Positions 28,869-37,616 of a stretch of DNA of 64,000 bases are shown piece after piece. The position numbers were made by a program, and so were the translations under genes. This DNA is from Labrenzia sp. OB1. Its GTDB lineage: Bacteria > Pseudomonadota > Alphaproteobacteria > Rhizobiales > Stappiaceae. Every line of letters begins with the position of its first letter. The stretch's first letter is position 1. The stretch spans positions 62,001 to 126,000 of the forward strand of contig NZ_JSEP01000012.1 of assembly GCF_001624695.1 (NCBI RefSeq), given 5' to 3'. Below the pieces are notes generated by a model. That model did not search any database. It saw only the letters and a list, made by a program, of their open reading frames with translations, and was not told where the DNA came from.

Positions 28869-29764
28869 CAGGCAACCTCCTTGCGGACCAGCCGCTGCTG
28901 CCAGGCGGTCAGAAGCACGAGAGGAAGGAAGACGGCCAGCGTGATCAGCAGCATCATGGTCGCAGCGGCGGAGGCATAGCCGAGATTGCCGCGCTGGGTC
29001 ATGGCGTTAATGGTGAAGTAGGCCGGAACCCATGTGGACTGACCCGGCCCGCCATTGGTCATGGCGACGATGATGTCGTAGGCCTTGATCACCCCCAGCG
29101 ACAGCAGAATGGCGCAGGTGAGGAAGGTGAACTTCATCATCGGAATGATGATCTCGATATAGACTCGCATCAGACTGACACCGTCCAGCCGCGCCGCGTT
29201 CCAGATTTCCTCGTTGATGCCCTTGAGGCCGGCCAGCATCAGCGCCAGATAGAAACCGGAGCTCTGCCAGACGGAGGCAATGATGACGGCGTACATCGCC
29301 GTTTCGCCTTCAGCGAGCCAGTTGAAATGCACGCCGGTAAATCCGAGGCCATGCATGAAATTCTGCAGTCCGAGATCGGGATTGAATATCCAGCGCCAGG
29401 CAACGCCCGTCACGATAAGGGAGACAGCCAGGGGATAGAGAAACACCGTACGGAAGAAATCCTCTCCCCGGCGTTCCCGTTCGATCATCGCGGCCAGAAT
29501 GAAACCGAAGACGATGGCAAGCGCGCTGCCAAGCGCAAGCACGATCAGATTGGTGAGAGAAATACTCCAGGCATTGTCCTGAAACAGCCTTTCATACTGG
29601 CGAAAGGGCCTGGAAAAATCGATCGCGGCTTCCGGCAGCCTGCGGCTGCGCGTGAAAGAGACATAGACCGTCCATGCAATTGCCCCGATGAAGGCGACCA
29701 ATGTGATGATAACGGCTGGCGTCAGAGCCAACTGGGGTGCCAACCGGTTCAACCGGTATCTCAT
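28868..29764 (-). CDS. Sugar ABC transporter, permease (MalF type)
   Basis: A 298-residue permease with six hydrophobic segments and the EAA loop NEEIWNAARLDGVSLMRVYIEIIIPMM near residues 190-215. The ATG ending at 29764 (MRYRLNRLAPQLALTP) fits the family; the frame extending to 30289 overlaps the aldo/keto reductase and is not coding. First gene of the sugar operon, 60 bp from a LacI-type operator candidate. Confidence 0.9.
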   Translation of the reverse strand: MRYRLNRLAPQLALTPAVIITLVAFIGAIAWTVYVSFTRSRRLPEAAIDFSRPFRQYERLFQDNAWSISLTNLIVLALGSALAIVFGFILAAMIERERRGEDFFRTVFLYPLAVSLIVTGVAWRWIFNPDLGLQNFMHGLGFTGVHFNWLAEGETAMYAVIIASVWQSSGFYLALMLAGLKGINEEIWNAARLDGVSLMRVYIEIIIPMMKFTFLTCAILLSLGVIKAYDIIVAMTNGGPGQSTWVPAYFTINAMTQRGNLGYASAAATMMLLITLAVFLPLVLLTAWQQRLVRKEVA

Positions 29765-29822
29765 ATGCGCCTCCCTGCGCGTTCCTCCGATAACCGGCTT
29801 TCTTGTTGGGTTGCCCAGAGCC

Positions 29823-29836
29823 GTATTATCGTTAAT
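29823..29836. promoter_or_regulatory. Candidate LacI-family operator in the divergent promoter region
   Basis: GTATTATCGTTAAT contains ATTA-TCGT-TAAT, a near-perfect palindrome centred on CG (29825-29836), as expected for a LacI-family site. It lies between the divergent sugar operon (start 29764) and aldo/keto reductase (start 29936). It shares GTATTA(T/A)CGTT with a second site upstream of the lacI-type gene. Confidence 0.6.
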
Positions 29837-29935
29837 ATGACTGCAAATTCCGCACTGCAGGTCAAGCGCAAAATTGGAAATGCCGGAGAAAATCGGTGGC
29901 CACATGTCGGGCCTGAAACTCAGGGAGCAATTTAG

Positions 29936-30751
29936 ATGCACAAAATCAGAGGTTTGATGCCCGCGCTGGGCTTCGGCACATTCGGGCGCGTCGGAGAAGA
30001 CGGAATTGAAGCGATCCGTTTCGCCCTCGAATGCGGTTACCGGCATCTCGACACAGCCCAATCCTACGAGAACGAAAGCGAGGTAGGGACCGCAGTCAGG
30101 CGCTCCGGGCTGGATCGCGGCGAAATCTTCGTGACCACCAAGGTTGGCGCATCTCATTTCGGTCCCGGCCGGTTGATCCCGTCCCTTGAGGCCAGTCTCC
30201 ACAAATTGCAACTGGACACGGTGGACCTGACCCTTATCCACTGGCCGTCTCCCAACGGTGAAGTCCCCCTGGCGGTCTATCTGGAGCAACTGGTGGAGGC
30301 GAAGGAGAAAGGACTGACAAGGTCGATTGGCGTCTCCAATTTCACCATCGCGCTTTTGAAAAAGGCTGAAACAATCGTTGGAAAATCACACCTGCTGACC
30401 AACCAGGTGGAGCTGAATCCGCTTTTCCAGAACAGGAAGCTGGCGGAATACTGCGACAGGTCCGGAATTTCCATCACATGTTACCGTCCCCTCGCCCAGG
30501 GAGCACTGCTCGACAACAAGGTCCTGCAGGCAATCGCCGAAAAGCGGGACGCAACCGCTTCGCAGGTCGCCCTGGCGTGGGAACTGGCGAAGGGATATGC
30601 CGCCATCCCCACATCGTCGTCACGGGAGCGGATTGCCAGCAATCTGGCGGCCCAAAACGTGACACTGAGCGCTGAGGACATGACCGCTATCGCCGGCGCC
30701 GGGCAGATCTCCAGGGTCATCAATCCGGTTTGGGGGCCGGAGTGGGACTAG
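29936..30751 (+). CDS. Aldo/keto reductase
   Basis: A 271-residue NADPH-dependent reductase of the AKR superfamily (2,5-diketogluconate reductase-like). The sequence shows ALECGYRHLDTAQSYENE near residues 26-43 with catalytic Asp and Tyr, VTTKVGASHFG near 65-75 with the Lys, LIHWPSP near 98-104 with the His, and GVSNFTIALL near 134-143. Divergent from the sugar operon across the operator candidate and followed by the LacI gene, so it probably reduces the same sugar or its keto product. Confidence 0.88.
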   Translation: MHKIRGLMPALGFGTFGRVGEDGIEAIRFALECGYRHLDTAQSYENESEVGTAVRRSGLDRGEIFVTTKVGASHFGPGRLIPSLEASLHKLQLDTVDLTLIHWPSPNGEVPLAVYLEQLVEAKEKGLTRSIGVSNFTIALLKKAETIVGKSHLLTNQVELNPLFQNRKLAEYCDRSGISITCYRPLAQGALLDNKVLQAIAEKRDATASQVALAWELAKGYAAIPTSSSRERIASNLAAQNVTLSAEDMTAIAGAGQISRVINPVWGPEWD

Positions 30752-30805
30752 ATACGAGCTGATCATAGGGGGAGAAATGACAGTTGCCCTTCCCCTTACC
30801 CGGTT

Positions 30806-30819
30806 GTATTAACGTTCGC
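30806..30819. promoter_or_regulatory. Candidate LacI-family operator upstream of the regulator gene
   Basis: GTATTAACGTTCGC, with a palindromic AACGTT core (30811-30816), lies 28-41 bp ahead of the regulator ATG. It matches the site at 29823 at ten of the first eleven bases, suggesting autoregulation. Confidence 0.5.
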
Positions 30820-30846
30820 CCTGAGACACGCGGAGAAAACAGGTTT

Positions 30847-31875
30847 ATGCCAAAGTCGGGAGCAAGACTGAAAGACGTCGCGGAACTGACCGGTTTCTCT
30901 GTCAACACTGTCTCTCTCGCCTTGCGGGACAGCCCGCGCATACCCGACGACACACGCGACAGGATCAAGGCGGCGGCCGATCAGCTCAACTACCTGCCCA
31001 ATCAGGTCGCCAAGTCCCTGGTGAGCAGGGAGACAAGGGCAATCGGTCTCATCCTCACCGACATGCAGAACCCGATCCTCACGAATGTCGCCCAATCCGT
31101 GGAACGCAAACTGGCGGCCCGCGGTTACACGACGCTTTTCGCGACATCGAACAACAATCAGGAAGAAGAAGTCCGGATGATCGACGCCTTCCGTGCGCGC
31201 CGCGCCGACGGGATGCTGATCTTCCCTTTCCGGCATGGCGATCTTGATCACATCCGCCGCCTGCGCAACAATAATTACCCGGTTGTCCTTCTGGTCGGCG
31301 ATCTGGATGCCGGTATCGACGCCGTGTCGATGGATGAAAGAGCGGGCGCCAGCAAGGCGACAGGTCACCTTCTGGCCACCGGCCACCGGCGGATCGCACT
31401 GATAGACGGAGGCTCTGCGCTTGGAAATCCGGAAAAGATGGATGGGTACCGGTCAGCTCACCAGGCCGCCGGAATTCCCGTCTGCGATGAGCTTCTGATC
31501 AACCCGGCAGGTCATTCGGTGGAGACCGGGTACTGGGCCATGGACCTGTTGGTGAAGTCGAGGCATGACTTCTCGGCCGTTTTCGCAACCAATGATTCAT
31601 TGGCGCTCGGGATCATCCGCTACTGCAAGAAACACGCGATCAAAGTGCCCGAAGACCTTTCGGTGGTCGGGTTCGACAACACGGAATTCGGGGCCTTCGC
31701 CGAAACCGCGCTGACAACGGTCAGCTATGATGTAGAGCGCATCACCTCCCTGGCTGTCGACCGCGTTCTCGACCTGATTGCCCACAAGACCGGTCTTCCC
31801 GATCCGCGCATCATCCAGCTTGAGCCGGACCTGCTGGTCCGCGAAAGTTCTGCGAAGGCTGCCTCGGCGCAGTAG
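30847..31875 (+). CDS. LacI-family transcriptional regulator
   Basis: A 342-residue repressor. The N-terminal HTH and hinge are LKDVAELTGFSVNTVSLALRDSPRIPDDTRDRI near residues 7-39 and LNYLPNQVAKSLVS near 47-60, and the periplasmic-binding-like sensor domain includes IGLILTDMQNP near 67-77 and VVGFDNTEFG near 277-286. The ATG at 30847 places the HTH at the expected distance. Likely repressor of the adjacent sugar operon and the reductase gene, relieved by the sugar. Confidence 0.9.
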   Translation: MPKSGARLKDVAELTGFSVNTVSLALRDSPRIPDDTRDRIKAAADQLNYLPNQVAKSLVSRETRAIGLILTDMQNPILTNVAQSVERKLAARGYTTLFATSNNNQEEEVRMIDAFRARRADGMLIFPFRHGDLDHIRRLRNNNYPVVLLVGDLDAGIDAVSMDERAGASKATGHLLATGHRRIALIDGGSALGNPEKMDGYRSAHQAAGIPVCDELLINPAGHSVETGYWAMDLLVKSRHDFSAVFATNDSLALGIIRYCKKHAIKVPEDLSVVGFDNTEFGAFAETALTTVSYDVERITSLAVDRVLDLIAHKTGLPDPRIIQLEPDLLVRESSAKAASAQ

Positions 31876-32130
31876 CCGTCCCAGGCCACCGCCCTCCTCT
31901 CAAAACCGGATAAGGAGACGAAAAAGGCCGTGCAGTTTGATGCCGATCATTTTTCCGTCGCCACACCCATCTAATATCGCCTCGCGATCCAAGAACGCCC
32001 GACCAGCTCCCTTGTGGACGGCGTTGCGCAATTGACTTTGCCCATGAGCCTTACAATCCGCTGACCCTCACAATCTGTTCGGCAGGTTCGATGCCAAGGA
32101 CAATCGCCGCTTTTGCTACCGGAGACTTTT

Positions 32131-33945
32131 GTGAAACAAACTGTCCAGCCTGCCCTGCCCGATTCCACTGTCGATTCAATGATCGGCCGGCATCTGTCAG
32201 GAGCGCTTGCGGAGACGGGAGATCCCGATGACAGGATGTTCCTGATCGCCGACCGCTTCCATCATGCTTCCCTCGCCGCCATGACACTCGGCATTTCGCC
32301 AATCAGTCTCCTGCAGGCCTGGCAGGACTGGATACTGCATCTAGGCATTTCTCCCGGCAAGCAACAGCAGATCCTGAGACAACTCGGCCGCAAGCAGATC
32401 CGGCTCGGCAAGTATATCTTGAATTGTGCACTGAACGGCGAAGAGACCGATTGCTGCATTCAGCCGCCGCCCCATGACCACCGTTTCAAGTCTCCGGCCT
32501 GGAAGAAATTCCCCTTCAATATCTGCGCGCAGTCTTTTCTGCTGACGGAGCAATGGTGGCATGAAGCAGCGATGGGAGTGAGCGGCGTCACCGGACAGCA
32601 CGAAAGGCTTGTCGAGTTCTACACCCGGCAGTTTCTGGACGTCTTTTCACCCGCCAATTTCGCACTCACCAATCCGGATGTGATCGAGGCAACGCTCCGG
32701 GAAGGCGGCGTCAATTTTCTGCGCGGTCTGGGTTACCTGCTGAGCGATGTAACAAAAGCCGCTCAGGCCCAGGAAGAGGATGCGGCCTTCAAGCCGGGCG
32801 CGAATGTCGCGATCACTCCGGGCGAGGTCGTCTTTCGCAACGACCTCATCGAACTCATCCAATATGCGCCTGAAGCCGACACCGTTCGGGCGGAACCTCT
32901 CCTGATCGTTCCGGCCTGGATCATGAAATATTACATTCTCGACCTGTCACCGGATAACTCTCTCATTCGTTATCTGGTCGCTCAAGGCTTCACGGTGTTC
33001 TGCATATCCTGGATCAACCCGGACGAAAGCCTCCGGAATGTGAGCCTTGAAGACTATATCGATCGCGGCGTCATGATGGCGCTTGATGCCGTCGAGACAA
33101 TAACCGGGTCCGAAAAAATCCATGCGGCAGGCTATTGCCTGGGAGGTACATTGCTGGCCATGGCCTCCGCTGCGATGGCTCGTGACGGCGACGACCGCCT
33201 CCAGAGCCAGACGATACTCGCCGCTCAGGTCGATTTCGACGCGCCGGGCGAGCTCGGCCTGTTCATGGACGAAAGCCAGCTATCCTTCATCGAGGACGTG
33301 ATGTGGCTGAAAGGTTATCTGGATCAGTGGCAGATGGCCGGAGCCTTCCAGATGTTGCGCTCACAGGACCTGATCTGGTCCCGCATGGTGCTGGAATACC
33401 TGCTGGGCCAGCGCCCCGGCACCAGCGACCTGATGGCATGGAACGCGGATGGAACCCGTATGCCCTACCGGATGCATTCGGACTACTTGCGCCAGCTCTA
33501 CCTCAACAACGACCTGTCCCAGGGACGCTACAAGGTCGGCGGACACGATGTCCATCTCGAGGACATCCGTGTTCCTGTTTTCGCCGTCGGCACCACGACC
33601 GATCACGTCGCACCGTGGAGATCGGTCTTCAAGCTGGTGCATCTGTTCGACACAGACGTCGATTTCATCCTGACCTCCGGCGGGCACAATGCCGGCATCG
33701 TTTCCGAGCCCGGCCATCCGCACCGCAGTTACCGCAAGCTTTTCTACAAGCATGGCGGCCCGCACCCGAATGCGGACGATTGGGCAGAGCAGGCAGAGGT
33801 TTCGGACGGCTCCTGGTGGCCGCAATGGAGCGACTGGCTGACAAGGCAGTCCTCGGGAACCGTACCGGCCCGGGCCGTGGGCAACCCGGAGCGCGGATAT
33901 CCTCCGCTTTGCAAAGCTCCCGGCGCCTACGTGAAGATAAAGTGA
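32131..33945 (+). CDS. phaC: Poly(3-hydroxyalkanoate) synthase, class I
   Basis: A 604-residue PHA polymerase joining hydroxyacyl-CoA units at the granule surface. The lipase-like box GYCLGG near residues 337-342 supplies the catalytic Cys. Asp is in VGTTTDHVAPW near 490-500 and His in SGGHNAGIVSEPG near 519-531. The GTG at 32131 has GGAG 6 bases upstream. No phaA, phaB or phasin gene is adjacent, so it is separate from the rest of the PHA pathway. The first 120 residues are the usual variable N-terminal domain. Confidence 0.92.
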   Translation: MKQTVQPALPDSTVDSMIGRHLSGALAETGDPDDRMFLIADRFHHASLAAMTLGISPISLLQAWQDWILHLGISPGKQQQILRQLGRKQIRLGKYILNCALNGEETDCCIQPPPHDHRFKSPAWKKFPFNICAQSFLLTEQWWHEAAMGVSGVTGQHERLVEFYTRQFLDVFSPANFALTNPDVIEATLREGGVNFLRGLGYLLSDVTKAAQAQEEDAAFKPGANVAITPGEVVFRNDLIELIQYAPEADTVRAEPLLIVPAWIMKYYILDLSPDNSLIRYLVAQGFTVFCISWINPDESLRNVSLEDYIDRGVMMALDAVETITGSEKIHAAGYCLGGTLLAMASAAMARDGDDRLQSQTILAAQVDFDAPGELGLFMDESQLSFIEDVMWLKGYLDQWQMAGAFQMLRSQDLIWSRMVLEYLLGQRPGTSDLMAWNADGTRMPYRMHSDYLRQLYLNNDLSQGRYKVGGHDVHLEDIRVPVFAVGTTTDHVAPWRSVFKLVHLFDTDVDFILTSGGHNAGIVSEPGHPHRSYRKLFYKHGGPHPNADDWAEQAEVSDGSWWPQWSDWLTRQSSGTVPARAVGNPERGYPPLCKAPGAYVKIK

Positions 33946-33985
33946 GACCGCGTTCAACATAGCCGCGCAGCAACCGCGGCCCGCC

Positions 33986-34867
33986 TCAAGCCTCCAGAAT
34001 TCGCTCACGCAGAACGATGAAGAGACCGCTCAGGATGATGACACCGGCGCCGATATAGGTAGCCATATCGGGGATTTCGTTCCAGATCAGCCAGCCGAGC
34101 ATCGATGCCCAGATCAAGGCACTGTAGTCGAAAGGCGCCACAACGGCCGCCGGGGCAAAGCGAAAGGCCTGGGTCATCATGGTCATGCCTGCCGTGCCGA
34201 AAAGTGCAATGGCGAAAAACAGCCAGGCATCCTCGAGCCTGAGGTCGACCCAGACGAACGGAACCAGCAGTGCACTGAGCAGCCCCCCTGCCCCGACAAG
34301 ATAGATCATCAGCGTCCAGACGCTTTCGCGCGGGTCGACCCAACGGGCGCTGATCATCAGGAAGGCGTAAAGGACCGCGGTTCCCACAGGATACAGCGAA
34401 GCAGTCTGGAAAGTTCCCGTTCCGGGGCGCACGATAATCAGCACCCCCACAAAACCGATCACGACGGCGAACCAGCGCCGCCATCCCACCTGTTCGCGCA
34501 GCAGAACGGCGGAGAGCGCTGTCATGAAAATCGGAGCGGCGAAGACAAGCGCGGTGGCTTCGGCAAGTTCGAGAAGACTGAGGCCGGTAAAAAAGAGCGT
34601 CGCGGCGCCAAGCCAGAGAATGCCGCGCAGCAGATGCGCCGCTGGCCGATAGGAACGCAGCGCCGCCGGTCCACCCATCTTCAATGCGATTAGTACCGCG
34701 ATGGGCAAGGCGATCACATTGCGCAGAAAGAGGATCTGTATCGGGTGATATCCCGCGGTCAATGTCTTGGCGACGGCATCATTGACACACAGACAGGCAA
34801 CACCCGCACACATCAATAAAATACCTGTACTCACCTGGTACCGCACACCTGCGGAAGCTGAAGTCAT
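33986..34867 (-). CDS. DMT-superfamily transporter (EamA)
   Basis: A 293-residue inner-membrane protein with about ten hydrophobic segments in two EamA repeats. Examples are LLMCAGVACLCVNDAVAKTL near residue 17, GAATLFFTGLSLLELAEATAL near 92, and AVVAPFDYSALIWASMLGWLIW near 242. Probably a metabolite exporter; substrate unknown. Convergent with phaC across 40 bp. Confidence 0.85.
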   Translation of the reverse strand: MTSASAGVRYQVSTGILLMCAGVACLCVNDAVAKTLTAGYHPIQILFLRNVIALPIAVLIALKMGGPAALRSYRPAAHLLRGILWLGAATLFFTGLSLLELAEATALVFAAPIFMTALSAVLLREQVGWRRWFAVVIGFVGVLIIVRPGTGTFQTASLYPVGTAVLYAFLMISARWVDPRESVWTLMIYLVGAGGLLSALLVPFVWVDLRLEDAWLFFAIALFGTAGMTMMTQAFRFAPAAVVAPFDYSALIWASMLGWLIWNEIPDMATYIGAGVIILSGLFIVLRERILEA

Positions 34868-35181
34868 AGCTCTCTTCCTGGGGTATCCTGTCTGGGTTTA
34901 CGCGCCAGAACAGATAAACAATCGGACCTCCAATCATTTCCTATGAGGTCTGACAGCTGACATGGCAGCGGCCTGGACATAATCACCACAAACGGCTTGC
35001 GACAAGGTGGACCAACCGTATTTCCGTTCGCTTTGTGCGCGTAGACCGGACGCCAAGGACATTAACTTTTACGGGCTCAGTCACGGCGCCTTGCCGCCAA
35101 ACCGGCGTCACGCTTGTGCAACATCTGGTTGGTAAGTCACGGAACCAGATATCACTTCTCAATTCCGGCTATTTTTACACC
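34868..35181. other. Intergenic region with an 8-bp inverted repeat
   Basis: 314 bp between the divergent DMT transporter and sulfotransferase genes. The one structure I see is a perfect inverted repeat ATCTGGTT (35123-35130) and AACCAGAT (35143-35150) with a 12-base spacer, 32 bp before the sulfotransferase start. It could be an operator or leader hairpin. No other feature is clear. Confidence 0.4.
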
Positions 35182-35943
35182 ATGTCCCCTTACGCGTCAT
35201 ACGTCATCTGTACGTCTCCACGCAGCGGCAGCACGCTCTTTTGCAACCTTCTGTCCGCGACAGGCGTAGCCGGAGATCCGAAATCCTACTTTCACGAATC
35301 CTCTGTTTCGGACTGGCTTCGGTATTTTGACCTGGAGATGGCGGAAACGGCTGACGAAACTGAGAAACTGGCTCAGATCTTCCGCGCCGCAATCGAAAAA
35401 GGCAGCCGTGAAACACGTATTTTCAGTCTGCGCCTGCAAAGGCACAGCTTTGATTTCTTGTTGCGGAAACTGGCGGTTCTTCATCCGAACCAGGCAACGG
35501 ACAGGGACATGTTTCAGGCCGCCTTCGGCCGAACTCTGTTCATTCACCTGACGAGAAAGGACAAGATCGAACAGGCCGTCTCTTACGTGAAGGCGGAGCA
35601 AACCGGACTGTGGCACGTGGCGCCGAACGGAACGGAGCTGGAACGTCTCGGCCCGCCTCACCCTCCGCTTTATGACGCCACCGAGATCGCGCGCTGGGTT
35701 GATAGGTTTACAGCCTACGATCTTGACTGGAGCAATTGGTTCGACACGCAAGGCATCAACCCGGTCCGCTTCACATATGAAGCGCTGTCTTCCGATCCCG
35801 CTGCCATATTGGGCGAGGCTCTGGAGGCGCTAGGCCTGGATCGCGGCTGCGCAGACGGTATAACTCCCGGCATCGCCAAGCTGGCCGACGCGACAAGTCG
35901 GGAGTGGGTCGCGCGGTTCCGAGGGGAAAGGTCTCTTGCCTGA
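35182..35943 (+). CDS. Stf0-like sulfotransferase
   Basis: A 253-residue protein with the PAPS 5'-phosphosulfate loop TSPRSGSTLFCNLL near residues 10-23, then a Stf0-type SYFHESS near 34-40 and FIHLTRKDKIEQAVSY near 124-139 for the 3'-phosphate. WVDRFTAYDLDWSNWF and VRFTYEALSSDP follow. Mycobacterial Stf0 sulfates trehalose; the acceptor here is unknown. The ATG at 35182 puts the P-loop at the usual distance. No sulfate-activation genes are nearby. Confidence 0.82.
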   Translation: MSPYASYVICTSPRSGSTLFCNLLSATGVAGDPKSYFHESSVSDWLRYFDLEMAETADETEKLAQIFRAAIEKGSRETRIFSLRLQRHSFDFLLRKLAVLHPNQATDRDMFQAAFGRTLFIHLTRKDKIEQAVSYVKAEQTGLWHVAPNGTELERLGPPHPPLYDATEIARWVDRFTAYDLDWSNWFDTQGINPVRFTYEALSSDPAAILGEALEALGLDRGCADGITPGIAKLADATSREWVARFRGERSLA

Positions 35944-35998
35944 CGCGCCGCCCCCTGTGGAGCCGTGATTTTGGCATCGCCCGGTCACGTGACGTCTG

Positions 35999-36460
35999 TC
36001 AGTCGGTCATCTGTCCGGACCGGCCGCGCATCTTCTTGATCTGGCCGCGTTGCTTTTTGGATTCCAGCCGCCGTTTTTTGGATCCCAGGGTGGGTCTGGT
36101 GGCCTTGCGCGGCTTGGGTCGTTCCGATGCCTTTCGCAGCAGTTCCAGAAGCCGTTCCAGCGCATCTTCCCGGTTGCGTTCGCGTGTCCTGTGCCTGTCG
36201 GCCTGAAGCAGAATCTCTCCGTTCAGGGTCAGACGGCTGCCGGCAAGCTTCGCGGCGCGCGACTTGACATCCGCCGGCAGCGTTTCGTTGCGCTCCAGAT
36301 CGAAGCGCAACTGGACCGCGGTCGAAACCTTGTTGACATTCTGACCGCCCGGCCCGGAAGCCCTGACAAATTCCTCGGAGAGATCGTCTCGTGAAATATA
36401 AAGCTGTCCCGTGACCGGAATCCGGGATGAAGCCTTGAAATCGGACGGCTCGTCCGTCAT
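35999..36460 (-). CDS. arfB: Peptidyl-tRNA hydrolase ArfB (YaeJ), ribosome rescue
   Basis: A 153-residue codon-independent release factor that frees stalled ribosomes. The catalytic GGQ is in RASGPGGQNVNKVST near residues 34-48, and the basic C-terminal tail (KKRRLESKKQRGQIKKMRGR) that enters the mRNA channel is present. The start ATG overlaps the stop of the upstream TetR-type gene (ATGA), so translation is coupled. I see no functional link between the two beyond position. Confidence 0.92.
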   Translation of the reverse strand: MTDEPSDFKASSRIPVTGQLYISRDDLSEEFVRASGPGGQNVNKVSTAVQLRFDLERNETLPADVKSRAAKLAGSRLTLNGEILLQADRHRTRERNREDALERLLELLRKASERPKPRKATRPTLGSKKRRLESKKQRGQIKKMRGRSGQMTD

Positions 36461-37137
36461 GCGCCCGGGTCGCCTTCCCGCGGCCATTTCAGGCCGACAC
36501 CATTCAGGATCAGAGACGTCACCGCGGCCACGGTTGACCGGTGAAAGTCCGGATCGCTGAGATCCGTTCCCGTCAGTGCCCGGATCTGAACCGAGAAATC
36601 CGCATAATGCTGTGTCGTCGCCCAGATCGTGAAGATCAGATGGACCGGATCGACCGCTTGCATCTTGCCGGCTTCGATCCAGTCCTTGATGACCTGGCTT
36701 TTTTCAAGAACAAGGCGCTTCAGATCCGTTTCCAGAACGGGCAGGATCTGCGGGGCACCCTGCATGACTTCATTGGCGAACAGCCGTGAGGCTTCCGGAA
36801 AATCCGCCGACAATTCGATTTTCTGCCGAATATAGGCGGCCAGTTCGTCCGCCGGGTCGCCAAGTGGATCGAGCGTCTTGAGGGGTGCCAGCCAGATTTC
36901 AAGAATATGGGCAAGCGTCGCGTTATAGATCGATTCCTTGGAGGAAAAATAATACAGCAAGTTCGACTTCGACATGCCCGCTTCGGCAGCAATGCGTTCG
37001 ACCGTTGCGCCCGAAAACCCTTTTTTTGAAAATTCACCCAGTGCGGCTTCGAGAATCAGCGACCGGTTCTTTTCCTGTATTCTGCTCAATCCGACTTGTT
37101 TGGGTGATGCAGGCGATTGCCCACTGAGACCTGTCAT
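36457..37137 (-). CDS. rutR: RutR-type TetR-family regulator of pyrimidine catabolism
   Basis: A 226-residue repressor whose HTH region GFSGATVERIAAEAGMSKSNLLYYFSSKESIY lies near residues 42-73. The C-terminal half (ASRLFANEVMQGAP, DPVHLIFTIWATTQHYADF) matches the RutR family, which binds uracil and thymine. The ATG ending at 37137 is chosen because the upstream part of the frame overlaps the operator. It is divergent from the pyrimidine genes with an exact RutR box between, so it should control them and itself. Confidence 0.9.
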   Translation of the reverse strand: MTGLSGQSPASPKQVGLSRIQEKNRSLILEAALGEFSKKGFSGATVERIAAEAGMSKSNLLYYFSSKESIYNATLAHILEIWLAPLKTLDPLGDPADELAAYIRQKIELSADFPEASRLFANEVMQGAPQILPVLETDLKRLVLEKSQVIKDWIEAGKMQAVDPVHLIFTIWATTQHYADFSVQIRALTGTDLSDPDFHRSTVAAVTSLILNGVGLKWPREGDPGA

Positions 37138-37285
37138 CAATAAGTCCACTTCCCCGGCCGCTTGGCCGCCCTTCACTTGCCGGTTTCCGGGGGATGAACA
37201 CCCCGCGATCGGCAGTTTCACGCCGGTCTCAACCCACTCCGCAGAACAATGACCGGAAATTAGCCATGTCGAACAGATTTGCATC

Positions 37286-37301
37286 TTGACCATTTGGTCA
37301 A
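37286..37301. promoter_or_regulatory. RutR operator, exact consensus
   Basis: TTGACCATTTGGTCAA matches the published E. coli RutR box TTGACCAnnTGGTCAA at every fixed position. It lies 149 bp upstream of the rutR-type start and about 316 bp upstream of the aminotransferase start, in a 479-bp divergent region in which I see no other gene. Confidence 0.85.
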
Positions 37302-37318
37302 ATCACACCTAGGGTAAA

Positions 37319-37334
37319 TTGACCAGGTGGCTGG
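37319..37334. promoter_or_regulatory. Second, partial RutR site
   Basis: TTGACCAGGTGGCTGG keeps the left half and TGG of the RutR box but loses the last four bases. Its centre is 33 bp, about three helical turns, from the exact site, which would allow co-operative binding on one DNA face. Confidence 0.5.
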
Positions 37335-37616
37335 AAGGCTAGACGATCCGAAAAGGCCCTGCAATGGGGATGTCTTGAAGGATGGTCAGCTTATGGTCAT
37401 CATAAGGAAACCCGGGAAAACCGGGACAGGCCCACAGGCCATCCAGAGACAGTCGGCGATGACAAGGGGCGAAAGCCTGCGTGAAATCGCCGGGAACAGA
37501 GTGGGGAGAGGATTTGAGCTGCCGCACCGCCTTGACGAGAGCGGTGGTTGCGCCATGACCTCTTTTCCCTACAGACACCGAACGCCGGCCGCATCAGCAG
37601 GCCGCAAGGAGGACAT

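Noticed and set aside
33962..33980. GCCGCG/CGCGGC hairpin between phaC and the DMT transporter as terminator
   Set aside because: Stem of only 6 bp with no T-run on either strand.
36013..36160. Possible low-complexity repeat region
   Set aside because: The base repetition is explained by the lysine/arginine-rich tail of ArfB.
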